DNA of 64,000 nucleotides from Nostoc edaphicum CCNP1411 (GTDB taxonomy: Bacteria > Cyanobacteriota > Cyanobacteriia > Cyanobacteriales > Nostocaceae), in the NCBI RefSeq assembly GCF_014023275.1, contig NZ_CP054698.1, forward strand, positions 4,898,001-4,962,000, given 5' to 3'. Numbering within the stretch: the stretch's first letter is position 1; each line of letters opens with the position of its first letter. The position numbers were made by a program, and so were the translations under genes. The notes under the pieces are model-generated. The model saw only the letters and a list, made by a program, of their open reading frames with translations, was not told the origin of the DNA and did no database searches. Positions 1 to 9,100 of the stretch are shown in pieces.

Positions 1-785
1 GATTTTACAGGTTCCTTTCCAAAATCTTTGTATTCTTCAAAAGTCTTACAAATCATTGCAGACTCAAGAGAATCGGAAGCAATTAAGTATTGTGTTAAAG
101 TTCCTACGGTGGGATGTTTGTAATCCACAGTTGAAGCTACCAGAACCGTATTTGGTTCAATACCTCTTTCTTCACACTCAATTATCGGGCAAAAAATCCC
201 GTGGGCGTGGAACAAAGGGCCTTTTGGTGTCAAAGGTTGCTTGCGATAGACAGCATAAGCTTTTTCGAGTTCAGCAACGAATCCACTAACTACTTTCCCT
301 TGTTGATATTCGCAGTAGGTTTTGCTGAAGCTCGCTCCGGCGGCACCATTAAGAGTTAGTTGTAGTGGTGATTCATGCAAAAACTTTTTATTCTCACCCA
401 CTATAAAAATTAGATAGCGAGTAAAGGTTTTAAATTTAAGTTTGTCGGCTAAAAAAGCATCATAATTCTCTTTGAGCGTACCCAGTTTTAGACCACTTTC
501 TCGGTCTTTAACAGACAATGGCCCCCGACGCACTAACACTAAGTTTGGAGTATTGCTAATAAAGACTGTTTCGACTCCAGAACTAAATTCATGCTCTACC
601 TGCTGCCAATTATCATCTGGCACAAAGCCGACAGCATTAGCATTATCTAGCTTAATCGCCAAACCGTGGGATTGCATCCCATCTGTGCCATATCGAGGAT
701 TAATCATCTGACACCAAGGGATGACTTGAGAAGGCGGTGCATTAAATTTCTCGTCTTCAAAGTCGAAATTAGCAGATGCTTTCAT
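1..785 (-). CDS. DUF5895-like cyanobacterial protein, C-terminus cut by window edge
   Basis: An open frame reads leftwards from an ATG at 783-785 to the window edge without a stop, giving about 261 residues. The N-terminus begins MKASANFDFEDEKFN and later contains SVKDRESGLKLGTLK. I recognise it, by memory of similar Nostoc proteins, as the DUF5895 type, which has no established function; these genes are often found in accessory or plasmid-like contexts. No signal peptide or membrane segment is visible. The stop codon lies outside the window, so the length is unknown. The coding call is firm, the family name moderate. Confidence 0.75.
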   Translation of the reverse strand, partial: MKASANFDFEDEKFNAPPSQVIPWCQMINPRYGTDGMQSHGLAIKLDNANAVGFVPDDNWQQVEHEFSSGVETVFISNTPNLVLVRRGPLSVKDRESGLKLGTLKENYDAFLADKLKFKTFTRYLIFIVGENKKFLHESPLQLTLNGAAGASFSKTYCEYQQGKVVSGFVAELEKAYAVYRKQPLTPKGPLFHAHGIFCPIIECEERGIEPNTVLVASTVDYKHPTVGTLTQYLIASDSLESAMICKTFEEYKDFGKEPVK

Positions 786-1040
786 CGTTTTAGGCTATCA
801 AAGTGTTTTATTGAACAAGTTTATCGGCAGGGCGCTGATCCTGGAGAGCCAGAAGCAGAGAGTTGATACGAGCGTTACCCGTCCCTTGCGCGTCGCTCTC
901 AAAAGAAGGGCGAAAGTGCCGTCAAACTGGTGTAGTAGTTTTTCCAGATTAAGGCAGAATCAATCTATGTTGCAATTCCTGTTTCGTTTTGTAACAACAG
1001 ATCCTCATCGAAACAGTACTGAGTATCTAGCACTTATGAC

Positions 1041-1745
1041 TCACTGGGGATTCGGTGAACTCATAGCAGCGAGAGTCTTTAAATCAAGCACTTCTAGGTT
1101 AGGTTGACTTATTTGCGGATATGTGGCACCAGTTTTGTTTTTGTCTGCTCGACGGTTTACCCAAACTGTTGATAGTCCCAGAGATTTGGCTGTAACGATA
1201 TCGTGATATACGCTAGCAGCAATGTGTAATATCTGCTCTAGCGGCAAATTAATTCTTTGAATAGCCAGTCTGAAGTTGTTTAAGGAGGGTTTATAGCTTT
1301 TTGCCTGTTCTGCTGTGATTATCTGGTCAAATTCCACCTGTAAGTGCTTCGCCGAGAAAGCAAAGAGATCGTCATCTATATTTGAGATAATTACCAACTT
1401 AAACTTTTGGCTTAAAGCTCTAAGTGCCTCAACTGTATCGGGGAAAGGCAGCCAATACTGAATCGAATCAGCCAGTGAATTTAGTTCGTCAGTAGTTGGC
1501 TCAAAGCCAAATCGCTCACCAAATTTCTGGACTACTCTGTTTAAAACTTCTCGATATTTGAGATATTCTCCTGTTTCCAGTTCTGCTTCAAATTCCGCAA
1601 AAATTTTGAGAATTTCTTTGTCATCCAGATTAGTGTCATGTACCAGCAGAAGTGGCTTTAGCACCCCTAAAATACCATTTTCCCAATCAATCAAGGTTCC
1701 GTAACAATCGAAAGTTAAAGTCTTGTACTGATTTAATTCAATCAC
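1041..1745 (-). CDS. Haloacid dehalogenase type II (HAD superfamily hydrolase)
   Basis: The 234-residue protein has the HAD motifs in order: motif I FDCYGTLIDWE with the nucleophile Asp near residue 14, motif II IISNIDDD, the conserved Lys in SYKPSLNNF and a motif III region VYHDIVTAKSLGL followed by VWVNRR. The alpha-helical cap between motifs I and II and the total length fit the type II haloacid dehalogenase group, which hydrolyses 2-haloacids or phosphorylated small molecules through an aspartyl-ester intermediate. It is cytosolic and stands alone, transcribed away from the ThDP cluster. The substrate cannot be deduced. Confidence 0.9.
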   Translation of the reverse strand: MIELNQYKTLTFDCYGTLIDWENGILGVLKPLLLVHDTNLDDKEILKIFAEFEAELETGEYLKYREVLNRVVQKFGERFGFEPTTDELNSLADSIQYWLPFPDTVEALRALSQKFKLVIISNIDDDLFAFSAKHLQVEFDQIITAEQAKSYKPSLNNFRLAIQRINLPLEQILHIAASVYHDIVTAKSLGLSTVWVNRRADKNKTGATYPQISQPNLEVLDLKTLAAMSSPNPQ

Positions 1746-2076
1746 CTTTTTATACTCCAGGGGTTGATCAATGGTGTTCAGTTTTCACAAACTAAAACAT
1801 GGGTTAACCCATTTGTATTGGCACAGCCCGCCGCAGGCATCGCCACATTTGCTACTCTTAAAGTCTCTAAACATTTCTTCGGTATCAAAGCAGAGTTGAA
1901 GTAGGTAGATAATAAAGTACCAAACTATGTGAAGATAAGCAGATAGATTGGAACAATAAAATTAAGGTATCTCAATCAAAGGTAAAGTAGGCTAAAACCC
2001 TGTAGTTTATTGCTTTCAGCATAGCTGCTTGCTACGTTATTTATAACGACGAATATTTACACCGGCCTACTTTCAG
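1746..2076. other. Intergenic region before the ThDP cluster
   Basis: No gene is visible. A short GC-rich mini-repeat (GCCCGCCGCAGGCATCGCC, near 1827-1845) lies in otherwise AT-rich DNA. The divergent promoters of the HAD gene and of the ThDP cluster must lie here, but I could not identify a convincing -10/-35 pair by eye. Confidence 0.5.
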
Positions 2077-2098
2077 TGTGGGATAATGTTATCCCACA
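2077..2098. promoter_or_regulatory. 22-bp palindrome, candidate operator upstream of the ThDP cluster
   Basis: Perfect 10-bp inverted arms TGTGGGATAA and TTATCCCACA are separated by TG. The site ends 28 bp before the ATG at 2127. Length and symmetry suit a dimeric repressor or activator. There is no following T-run, so a terminator is unlikely. No regulator gene is adjacent, so the binding protein is unknown. Confidence 0.5.
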
Positions 2099-2126
2099 GA
2101 GGAAATTATTCCTAAGTATAGTTTGT

Positions 2127-3884
2127 ATGGATGTTAAATTTCAGGATACACAAGCGAATACCACTGAAAAATTAAACTCAACTAAACAGCTATTTGATAG
2201 CAAGCCAACCGTGAATTTTTCGGTAGCAGAGGCAGTAGTAAAAATCCTGGGAGATATGGGAGTGCAGTATGCCTTTGGTGTTTCGGGAGGCGCGATCGCC
2301 CCAGTGTGGGCAGCGTTACACCAAAGTTCCATCCAGGTGTTGCACTTTCGGCATGAAGCCGGAGCAGCTTTTGCGGCTATTGAGGCGCACTTTGCTAGCG
2401 ATCGCCCGGTTGTGGTATTCACTACCACAGGGCCAGGGATCACTAATGCTTTAACAGGGCTGTTGGCTGCCCGTTGGGAGGGAGCTAAGGTAATTTTCGT
2501 ATCAGCTTCGACCTCTTCACCACAGCGTGGCCGCTGGGCTTGTCAAGAAACTAGCAACTACACCATGCCTAGTGCAGGTATTTTTACTTCGGGAACAATA
2601 TTCCATTATGCGACAACCCTCGAATCCAGCGATGAACTTCCAGAGGTTGCTCGAAGAATTGCTCTTGGTCTAGGACAACCAGGAGGATTTGTAGCTCATC
2701 TCAGTATTCCAGCAAACATCCAAACAAGTTCAGTAAATCCATCTTTGCCACGAGTCACTTTGTCTCAGTCTGCGGCAACAGCAAGTGAGGAGACAATAGC
2801 CAAATGTGTCCACTTACTCTCTGAGGAGTCGTTTGCAATCTGGATAGGCTTTGGGGCACGGGGTGCTGCAAAAGAGATTCGCCAGCTTGCTGAGAGAACA
2901 GGGGCTGGCGTAATGTGTTCGCCACGAGCTAAGGGTATTTTTCCTGAAGATCATCCTCAGTTTGTAGGCGTTACCGGCTTTGGTGGGCATGAGTCTGTTT
3001 TCAGGTACATGAGGGAGCAACGTCCAAGGCACATCCTGGTATTAGGAACACGTCTTGGCGAACTAACATCATTTTGGAACCCTGAGATGATCCCTAGGCG
3101 TAGTTTTTTGCATGTTGATATAGACCCAAAAGTTCCAGGAAGCGCATATCCATCTGTTGAGACGTTTGCGATCCACTCTGATGTGGGAGTTTTTTGTAAG
3201 GCATTACTGAAATATTTTCCAGATCGTTCTGGTATGTCAAAAGTTCGGTCACTGCCGAAATCTAAGCGAAATTCAATCCATCCGCGTGCTAATGGTAAAG
3301 TACGACCAGATGTGCTTATGAATATGATTCAACAGGTGATTGTTGAACAGAGCAATGCAGTTGTCATGACCGAGGTGGGTAACTCTCTGGTTTGGGCAAT
3401 TCACCTGTTGCGATTTGCCGAATCGTCTCGTTTCCGGGTCAGCACTGGCTTCGGGTCTATGGGACATTTTGTGACTGGTGTCCTGGGTACTGCTTTAGCA
3501 TCGAATGGGAAGGCAGTTGCTATTGTCGGGGACGGTGCTATGCTCATGAGCAGTGAGGTAAACACTGCGGTAGCCTACCAAATTCCTGTCGTCTGGATTG
3601 TACTCAACGATGGGCGCTACAATATGTGCGAACAGGGGATGGCGTATTTGGGTTTCAAGGACGTGGATGCAACGATTCCCCAAGCGAATTTTGTCAAGAT
3701 TGCTCAGGGTATGGGAGCCGAAGGTATACGCGTTGAAACAGAGTACGAGATCCAGGCAGCGTTAGAAAAAGCGATCGCAGCCACTGGGCCATTTGTGGTT
3801 GATGTAATCATAGATCACACCCAAATAGCACCCGCTCAAAGTCGCAATCAAAGCCTAATTTCACAGGGCGCTACCAACTATTAA
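2127..3884 (+). CDS. Thiamine-diphosphate-dependent enzyme, acetolactate-synthase-like
   Basis: Three-domain ThDP enzyme of the acetolactate synthase/pyruvate decarboxylase class. The N-terminal PYR domain carries the cofactor-activating Glu in RHEAGAAFAA (about residue 77). The C-terminal PP domain carries the Mg/diphosphate motif GDG (about 468-470), followed about 25 residues on by NDG. Such enzymes decarboxylate 2-oxoacids and transfer the acyl anion to an acceptor. A frame opens upstream at a GTG (2076), but that GTG lies at the palindrome, so the ATG at 2127 is preferred. The KAS III-like gene follows after 20 bp, so they are probably co-transcribed. It does not look like housekeeping IlvB: there is no IlvN beside it, and the KAS III-like and esterase neighbours suggest a specialised ketone or acyloin product. 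That role is inference. Confidence 0.85.
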   Translation: MDVKFQDTQANTTEKLNSTKQLFDSKPTVNFSVAEAVVKILGDMGVQYAFGVSGGAIAPVWAALHQSSIQVLHFRHEAGAAFAAIEAHFASDRPVVVFTTTGPGITNALTGLLAARWEGAKVIFVSASTSSPQRGRWACQETSNYTMPSAGIFTSGTIFHYATTLESSDELPEVARRIALGLGQPGGFVAHLSIPANIQTSSVNPSLPRVTLSQSAATASEETIAKCVHLLSEESFAIWIGFGARGAAKEIRQLAERTGAGVMCSPRAKGIFPEDHPQFVGVTGFGGHESVFRYMREQRPRHILVLGTRLGELTSFWNPEMIPRRSFLHVDIDPKVPGSAYPSVETFAIHSDVGVFCKALLKYFPDRSGMSKVRSLPKSKRNSIHPRANGKVRPDVLMNMIQQVIVEQSNAVVMTEVGNSLVWAIHLLRFAESSRFRVSTGFGSMGHFVTGVLGTALASNGKAVAIVGDGAMLMSSEVNTAVAYQIPVVWIVLNDGRYNMCEQGMAYLGFKDVDATIPQANFVKIAQGMGAEGIRVETEYEIQAALEKAIAATGPFVVDVIIDHTQIAPAQSRNQSLISQGATNY

Positions 3885-3904
3885 GATAAAAGAAAGTTTT
3901 TTAT

Positions 3905-5017
3905 ATGGTGCATTCTCCAGTAGGTATTCGCTCAGTTGCACTAAGTTTTCCAACTATTAGACGTACCAATAACTATTACTTAGAAAAGTACCCTGAGCTA
4001 ATAGCTCAGGCTGAACAAAAAGGATTGGCAAGGATGTTTTCGCTAACTGGAACCCCTCCAGCTAACGAATTTGATATGGAGATGTTGCCTTATCTCTCAG
4101 ATCCCTTTCGTGGTACTATTGAGCGCTGGCTGCTGAGTCATGAGGAGTCTTCATTAACCTTAGAATATCGCGCAGCAACAGATGCCTTGAATGCAGCCAA
4201 ACTTTCTGTTAATGATATTGATTTGATGATTGTGGCCTCAGTTTGGCCTGAACAGATTGGATTTGGCAATGCCGCCTTTCTTGCCCGTAAACTTGGTCTT
4301 GTAGGTGCTGCATGGAATCTTGATGGAACATGTGGAAGTACGCCAGTTGCACTTCAAACTGCCTGTGCTTTGGTGCGATCTGGAGATTATCGCAATGTAC
4401 TCGTAGTGATTTCGTGTTCGTACTCTCGCGTTTTTGACGAGCAAGATACTGTGTCTTGGTTTCTTGGTGATGGTGCTGGAGCCTTTGTAGTCAGTTCACT
4501 TGAAGGAAATCAGGGTATCCTTGGTACCAAGACAGTCCATACAGGTGCGCTGTGTGAGGTCGTATCTGCTGAACTGACAAAGGATGAGCAAGGAAATTCA
4601 CGATTCCGTATGCAGACTGGTAAGGGTGCGAAGGCTCTACGCGAAACGGCTGCGGAGTTTCTTTCTATATGTTGTGAGGGTGCGATCGCATCTGCTGGTG
4701 TAACCTTAGAGCAAATCGACTTTTTTCTTTTCAATACCCCTACTGCTTGGATGACACGCTTCTGCACTCGCCTACTCGGTATTGATCCAGAACGTACAAT
4801 CAATCTCTACCCTCTATATGCAAATATAGGCCCAGTACTGACTGTAGCAAATTTGTACCATGCTGCACATTTGGGTAAGATTCACGAAAATGACTTAGTT
4901 CTCATTTATGGTTCTGGTGCAGCAGGTGTTGCTTCTGCAAGTGTAATGCGCTGGGGTAATGTGGCGTTAGCCCCTCACCCTCTTGAAAGTTTTAAATTAG
5001 CCAAAAAAGCTCTCTAG
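3905..5017 (+). CDS. 3-oxoacyl-ACP synthase III-like enzyme with altered active site
   Basis: The 370-residue protein has the thiolase-fold layout of FabH-type ketosynthases. The nucleophile Cys is in DGTCGSTPVAL (about residue 143). The C-terminal half aligns with FabH in FNTPTAWMTRF (where FabH has the HQAN motif) and YANIGPVLTVAN (where FabH has GNTSAAS). By this alignment the catalytic His is replaced, near Asn277, while the second Asn (near 307) is kept. Divergent KAS III homologues of this kind often act as acyltransferases or condense unusual acyl units in specialised metabolism. It lies 20 bp after the ThDP gene, consistent with one operon, with an ATG start after an A/T-rich leader. 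Confidence 0.85.
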   Translation: MVHSPVGIRSVALSFPTIRRTNNYYLEKYPELIAQAEQKGLARMFSLTGTPPANEFDMEMLPYLSDPFRGTIERWLLSHEESSLTLEYRAATDALNAAKLSVNDIDLMIVASVWPEQIGFGNAAFLARKLGLVGAAWNLDGTCGSTPVALQTACALVRSGDYRNVLVVISCSYSRVFDEQDTVSWFLGDGAGAFVVSSLEGNQGILGTKTVHTGALCEVVSAELTKDEQGNSRFRMQTGKGAKALRETAAEFLSICCEGAIASAGVTLEQIDFFLFNTPTAWMTRFCTRLLGIDPERTINLYPLYANIGPVLTVANLYHAAHLGKIHENDLVLIYGSGAAGVASASVMRWGNVALAPHPLESFKLAKKAL

Positions 5018-5079
5018 AAAGGAGCGAGATTTTTCCCAAAATATCTTTACAAGTTTTAAATTAGATTAAGGAATTAACT

Positions 5080-6060
5080 GTGCAAAGACAAATTATAACA
5101 ACAGGATTTTTGCTTTTATCTTTGATATCTCCACTCAAAGTATTAGCAAAAGATTATGAAAATATTTATGTCTTTGGAGACAGTTTATCTGATATTGGTA
5201 ATGTGTTTAATGCCACTAATGGAATTATTCCCCCAAGTCCAACCTACTCTAATGGGCGTTTTTCTAATGGCCCAATTTGGGTTGATTATCTTGCCTCTGA
5301 TCTAGGATTAACATTAAATCTGAATAATAACTTTGCTTTTGGTGGCGCAACTACAGGAACTGAGAATATCGGTTTGGCTACTTTACCAGGATTGCAGCAA
5401 CAGATAAATAACTTTGTAGCAGCAGAAACTGCTGATCCTAATGCTCTATATATTATTTGGGCTGGTACTAATGACTACCTAAGTTACTTTTTCGATGGTG
5501 AGCCAAATCCTAGCAATACAGTGGCAAATTTATCAACAGCGTTGACATCACTTGTTGCTGATGGTGCTAGAGATATCATGGTGGTAAACTTACCGGATTT
5601 GGGAAAATCGCCTTTTGCAAATTTCACTAGTCAACGTTCGAACTTATTCAACACATTCAGCAGTGAACATAACTCTAGCTTAAATACAGAACTCCAAGTT
5701 TTGAACCAACAATTAAGTCCCGATGTCAACATTATAGAACTGAATGTTAATTCCCTATTTGATAGGATCATTGCTGCTCCAGAGGAATTCGGTTTTACAA
5801 ACGTTACTAACTCTTGTATTAGCAAAGACTTATCAGTAGTGTTTATAGATGTTCCCACACAACAAGTTTCCTGTAACCCTGAAGAATTTTTGTTTTGGGA
5901 CGAAGTGCATCCTACAACTACTGCTCATAAGCTAATTGGAGAATTAGCATTCTCAGCACTTAAGCCAGTACCAGTACCCGAACCATCTCTTGGATTAGGA
6001 ATGCTAGCATACAGCATTTTAGGTGCAGTTTCGCTATTGAAAAGCAGAATAACTAATTGA
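5080..6060 (+). CDS. Secreted SGNH/GDSL esterase with PEP-CTERM anchor
   Basis: The N-terminus is a signal peptide (basic start, hydrophobic run, cleavage probably after LKVLA). The four GDSL blocks follow: FGDSLSD with Ser35, GGATTG, GTNDY, and DEVHPTTTAH with Asp274 and His277. The C-terminus has the exosortase sorting signal PVPEPS, a hydrophobic helix and a basic tail, so the product is probably exported and processed by the exosortase system. The start is GTG, with AAGGA eight bases upstream. It lies 62 bp after the KAS III-like gene on the same strand and could cleave or transfer an acyl ester of that pathway's product; this link is inference. Confidence 0.9.
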   Translation: MQRQIITTGFLLLSLISPLKVLAKDYENIYVFGDSLSDIGNVFNATNGIIPPSPTYSNGRFSNGPIWVDYLASDLGLTLNLNNNFAFGGATTGTENIGLATLPGLQQQINNFVAAETADPNALYIIWAGTNDYLSYFFDGEPNPSNTVANLSTALTSLVADGARDIMVVNLPDLGKSPFANFTSQRSNLFNTFSSEHNSSLNTELQVLNQQLSPDVNIIELNVNSLFDRIIAAPEEFGFTNVTNSCISKDLSVVFIDVPTQQVSCNPEEFLFWDEVHPTTTAHKLIGELAFSALKPVPVPEPSLGLGMLAYSILGAVSLLKSRITN

Positions 6061-6121
6061 ATTAGCACTTGTTTGCAAGCTGGTTTGGCTCTGTATTCTA
6101 ACTCTAATATTTAAGTCTCCT

Positions 6122-9100
6122 TTAATACTCAACTGCTCCTAAAGTTTTTAAAGTATCCTTCTGAGACTCAGTTAACCCGCTTATGCTAGCTATATTCATT
6201 CCCTCGTAAGGATTTTTACTTTTCAAAGTTTTCAAACATTCACCTGTTTGTACATCCCAAATCTTAATTGTTTCATCTTCACTACAACTGACCACAGTCT
6301 GATCATCGGAACTAAAGGTAACTGACCAAACCCATCTAGTATGTCCTAATAAAGTTCTTAAACACCTACCTGTGTTAACGTCCCAAAGCTTAACTGTTTG
6401 ATCGCCACTGCCACTCACCAGTATGCGACCATCCGAACTAAAAGCAACTGAATACACAGTATTTGTATGGTCTTGCAAAGTTCTAAGACACTGACCAGTG
6501 CTGACATCCCAGAGTTTAATTGTTTGGTCGCCACTCCCACTTGCTAGGGTGCAACCATCCGTATGGAAGTTAACTGAGTATATCCAGTCAGTATGACCTT
6601 GTAAAGTCTTAAGGCATCTACCAGTGCGAACATCCCAGAGTTTCACTGTTCGGTCATGACTACCACTAGCTAATACATGACTGTCAGGACTGAAGGTAAC
6701 TGACCATGTTCTACCACTATGTTCTCGTAAAGTATTGAGGCATTGACCAGTGGTAACATCCCATATTCTTATTGTTTGGTCATCGCTACCACTGGCCAAA
6801 AAATAGCTGTCGCTACTAAAAGTAATTGATGTAACTCGATTAATATGCCCTTTCAGTATTTTAAGACATTTACTAGTACTTAGATTCCATAACCTTACAG
6901 TTTGGTCTTCGCTGCCACTAGCAAGCAAGTGAGAATCAGGGACAAAGACAACTGATGTGACTCTCCTACCATGTCCCCGTAAAGTTCTGAGACATTTACC
7001 AGTCGTAACATCCCAAAGTGTAACTGTTTGGTCATTACTACCACTGGCAAGAATATTATTATCGGTTGGGCTGACAGCAACTGACCATATCCCATTGTTG
7101 TAACCCTGGAAAGTCTTAATGCATCGACCAGTGCTGATATTCCATAATTTTACCGTTTGATCATCACTGCTACTAGCACAAATATTTTGATTTATACATA
7201 TTGCTAATGACCATACCCTACTTTTGTGTCCTTGTAGAGTTTTAAGGCATTGACCACTTACGAAATCCCATATCCTAACTGTTTGGTCATCACCGCAACT
7301 AACAAGAGCGCTACCATCTACACTGAAGGTAACTGAATGTACCAAGTCTGTATGTCCCTGCAAAGTTTTAATACATTTACCGTTACTCACGTCCCAAACT
7401 TTAACTGTTTGGTCATGGCTGGCGCTAGCTAGTGTATTCCCGTCAGGGCTGAAGGTGACTGAGTATACCCGTTGAGTGTGACCCTCTAAGGTGTGAATAC
7501 ATGAACTGCTGTTAATATCCCACAGCCTTACCTTATAGTCATCATTTCCACTTGCTAACACATCACCTTTTGGATTAAAGGCAACAGACCATACACTACA
7601 ACCATTTTCCTGTAAAGTTTTCAGACATTTTCCCGTGCTGATATTCCACAGCTTTACTGTTTGGTCATCACTACCACTAGCAAGAACCTGACCGCCGGGA
7701 CTAAAAATGACTGAACGAACCCCACCATTATGACCCTCCAAAGTTTTTAAACACTGACCAGTACTGGTATCCCACAGTTTTATTGTTTGGTCATTACTGC
7801 CACTGGCAATAACCTGACCGTCGGGACTAAATGTGACTGACCAAACCCAACCAGTATGACCTTTACAAGTCAGAAGTTGCTGACTATTCGCAACTTCGTA
7901 TAAGCGAATTTCTCCATTGGTATCACCAGTAGCTAAAAGTTTACCATTAGGACTAAAGGCTACCGAAAAAATACCACCAAAGGTTTCAACAAAAACAGAC
8001 TTAGCTAGATGGGCGTGAGCAAAATTTGCATTATGCAACTTTACATTCTGCAAGTCGGCTTGCCAAATAGTTAGATAAGAAAAATCATAACCTCCCAGAT
8101 CAGTTTCTAAATGACAAAGCAGGTTCAAGATATTTCCTGCCGTATAACTTTGTTCTAGAGGGGATATCTCTCGTAGGGTTGCTAAAATTTGAGCTAAGTG
8201 ATTTTCTAAGGTTTTTTTACTTCTAAAGGCAGTAAGAAGCCCATCTATAACTGGTTTGATGATGAGGCGAATTTGAGTATCTTTAACATATTCTTTTGCC
8301 GTCGCTTTTATTAAAGCTTTACTTCTGAATAAATCAATATTCTGAGTGAGAATCTCTTCACAGACATATTCTATCAAGCTACTAGTTACATACTCCATAA
8401 CTACAGGCTGGAGGGTAAAAAGTGATCCAGTTTTCTCAATGAGTGTAGGCGTAGCTTTCTCGATTAGCGATCGCCTCCCCAACGATTCTATCGCCTCCAG
8501 TAATCTTGCTTGTGGTACTGGTGATATAATATCATCTCGCAATTCTGAGAGTGTCATCGACTCCCGATTAATCGCTAGCCAGTACATAATATCCTTTTCT
8601 AAATCTGACAAGCGCTCAAACTGCTGCTCTAAAATATCGCGAATGTCTCCAAAAACAGATGTATCTTGTTGCAAAAAGGCAGTCACATTACCATCAAAGA
8701 TATCTTGAACGGTCGTAGCAACTATCTTCAAGGCTAAAGGATTGCCTGCATAGCGTTCAATCATTACTTTCCATTCATCCTGTGCTGCTGATAATCCTTT
8801 GAGTTTCAATATTTCTTGCCCTTCCAGCATCTTCAAACCACTCAGTAGTAATGAGCGAACTGGTAGTGCTTGTCCTTCTAGTAATGCCACTTCTTTAGGT
8901 TTTTCACGACTAGTAAGCACTAAGCAGCTTTGGTGAGTTGCTTCTCCTATCCGTCTTAAAAGCTCACTATATTCCTCATATCCTTCTCGATAAAGTCCGG
9001 CGCGGCTACCACTACGGAGAATTGATTCTGCATTATCAAGGATCACTAAACAGCGATAATTTTGTAAATAATAGAGTAGTCGCGATACCCGATCGCTAAA

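Noticed and set aside
811..1107. 98-residue + strand open frame
   Set aside because: It overlaps the end of the HAD gene, has no family-like motifs or ribosome site, and lies partly in repeat-like GC-rich DNA.
8346..8708. 120-residue + strand open frame
   Set aside because: Lies antisense within the STAND gene, whose frame is clearly coding.
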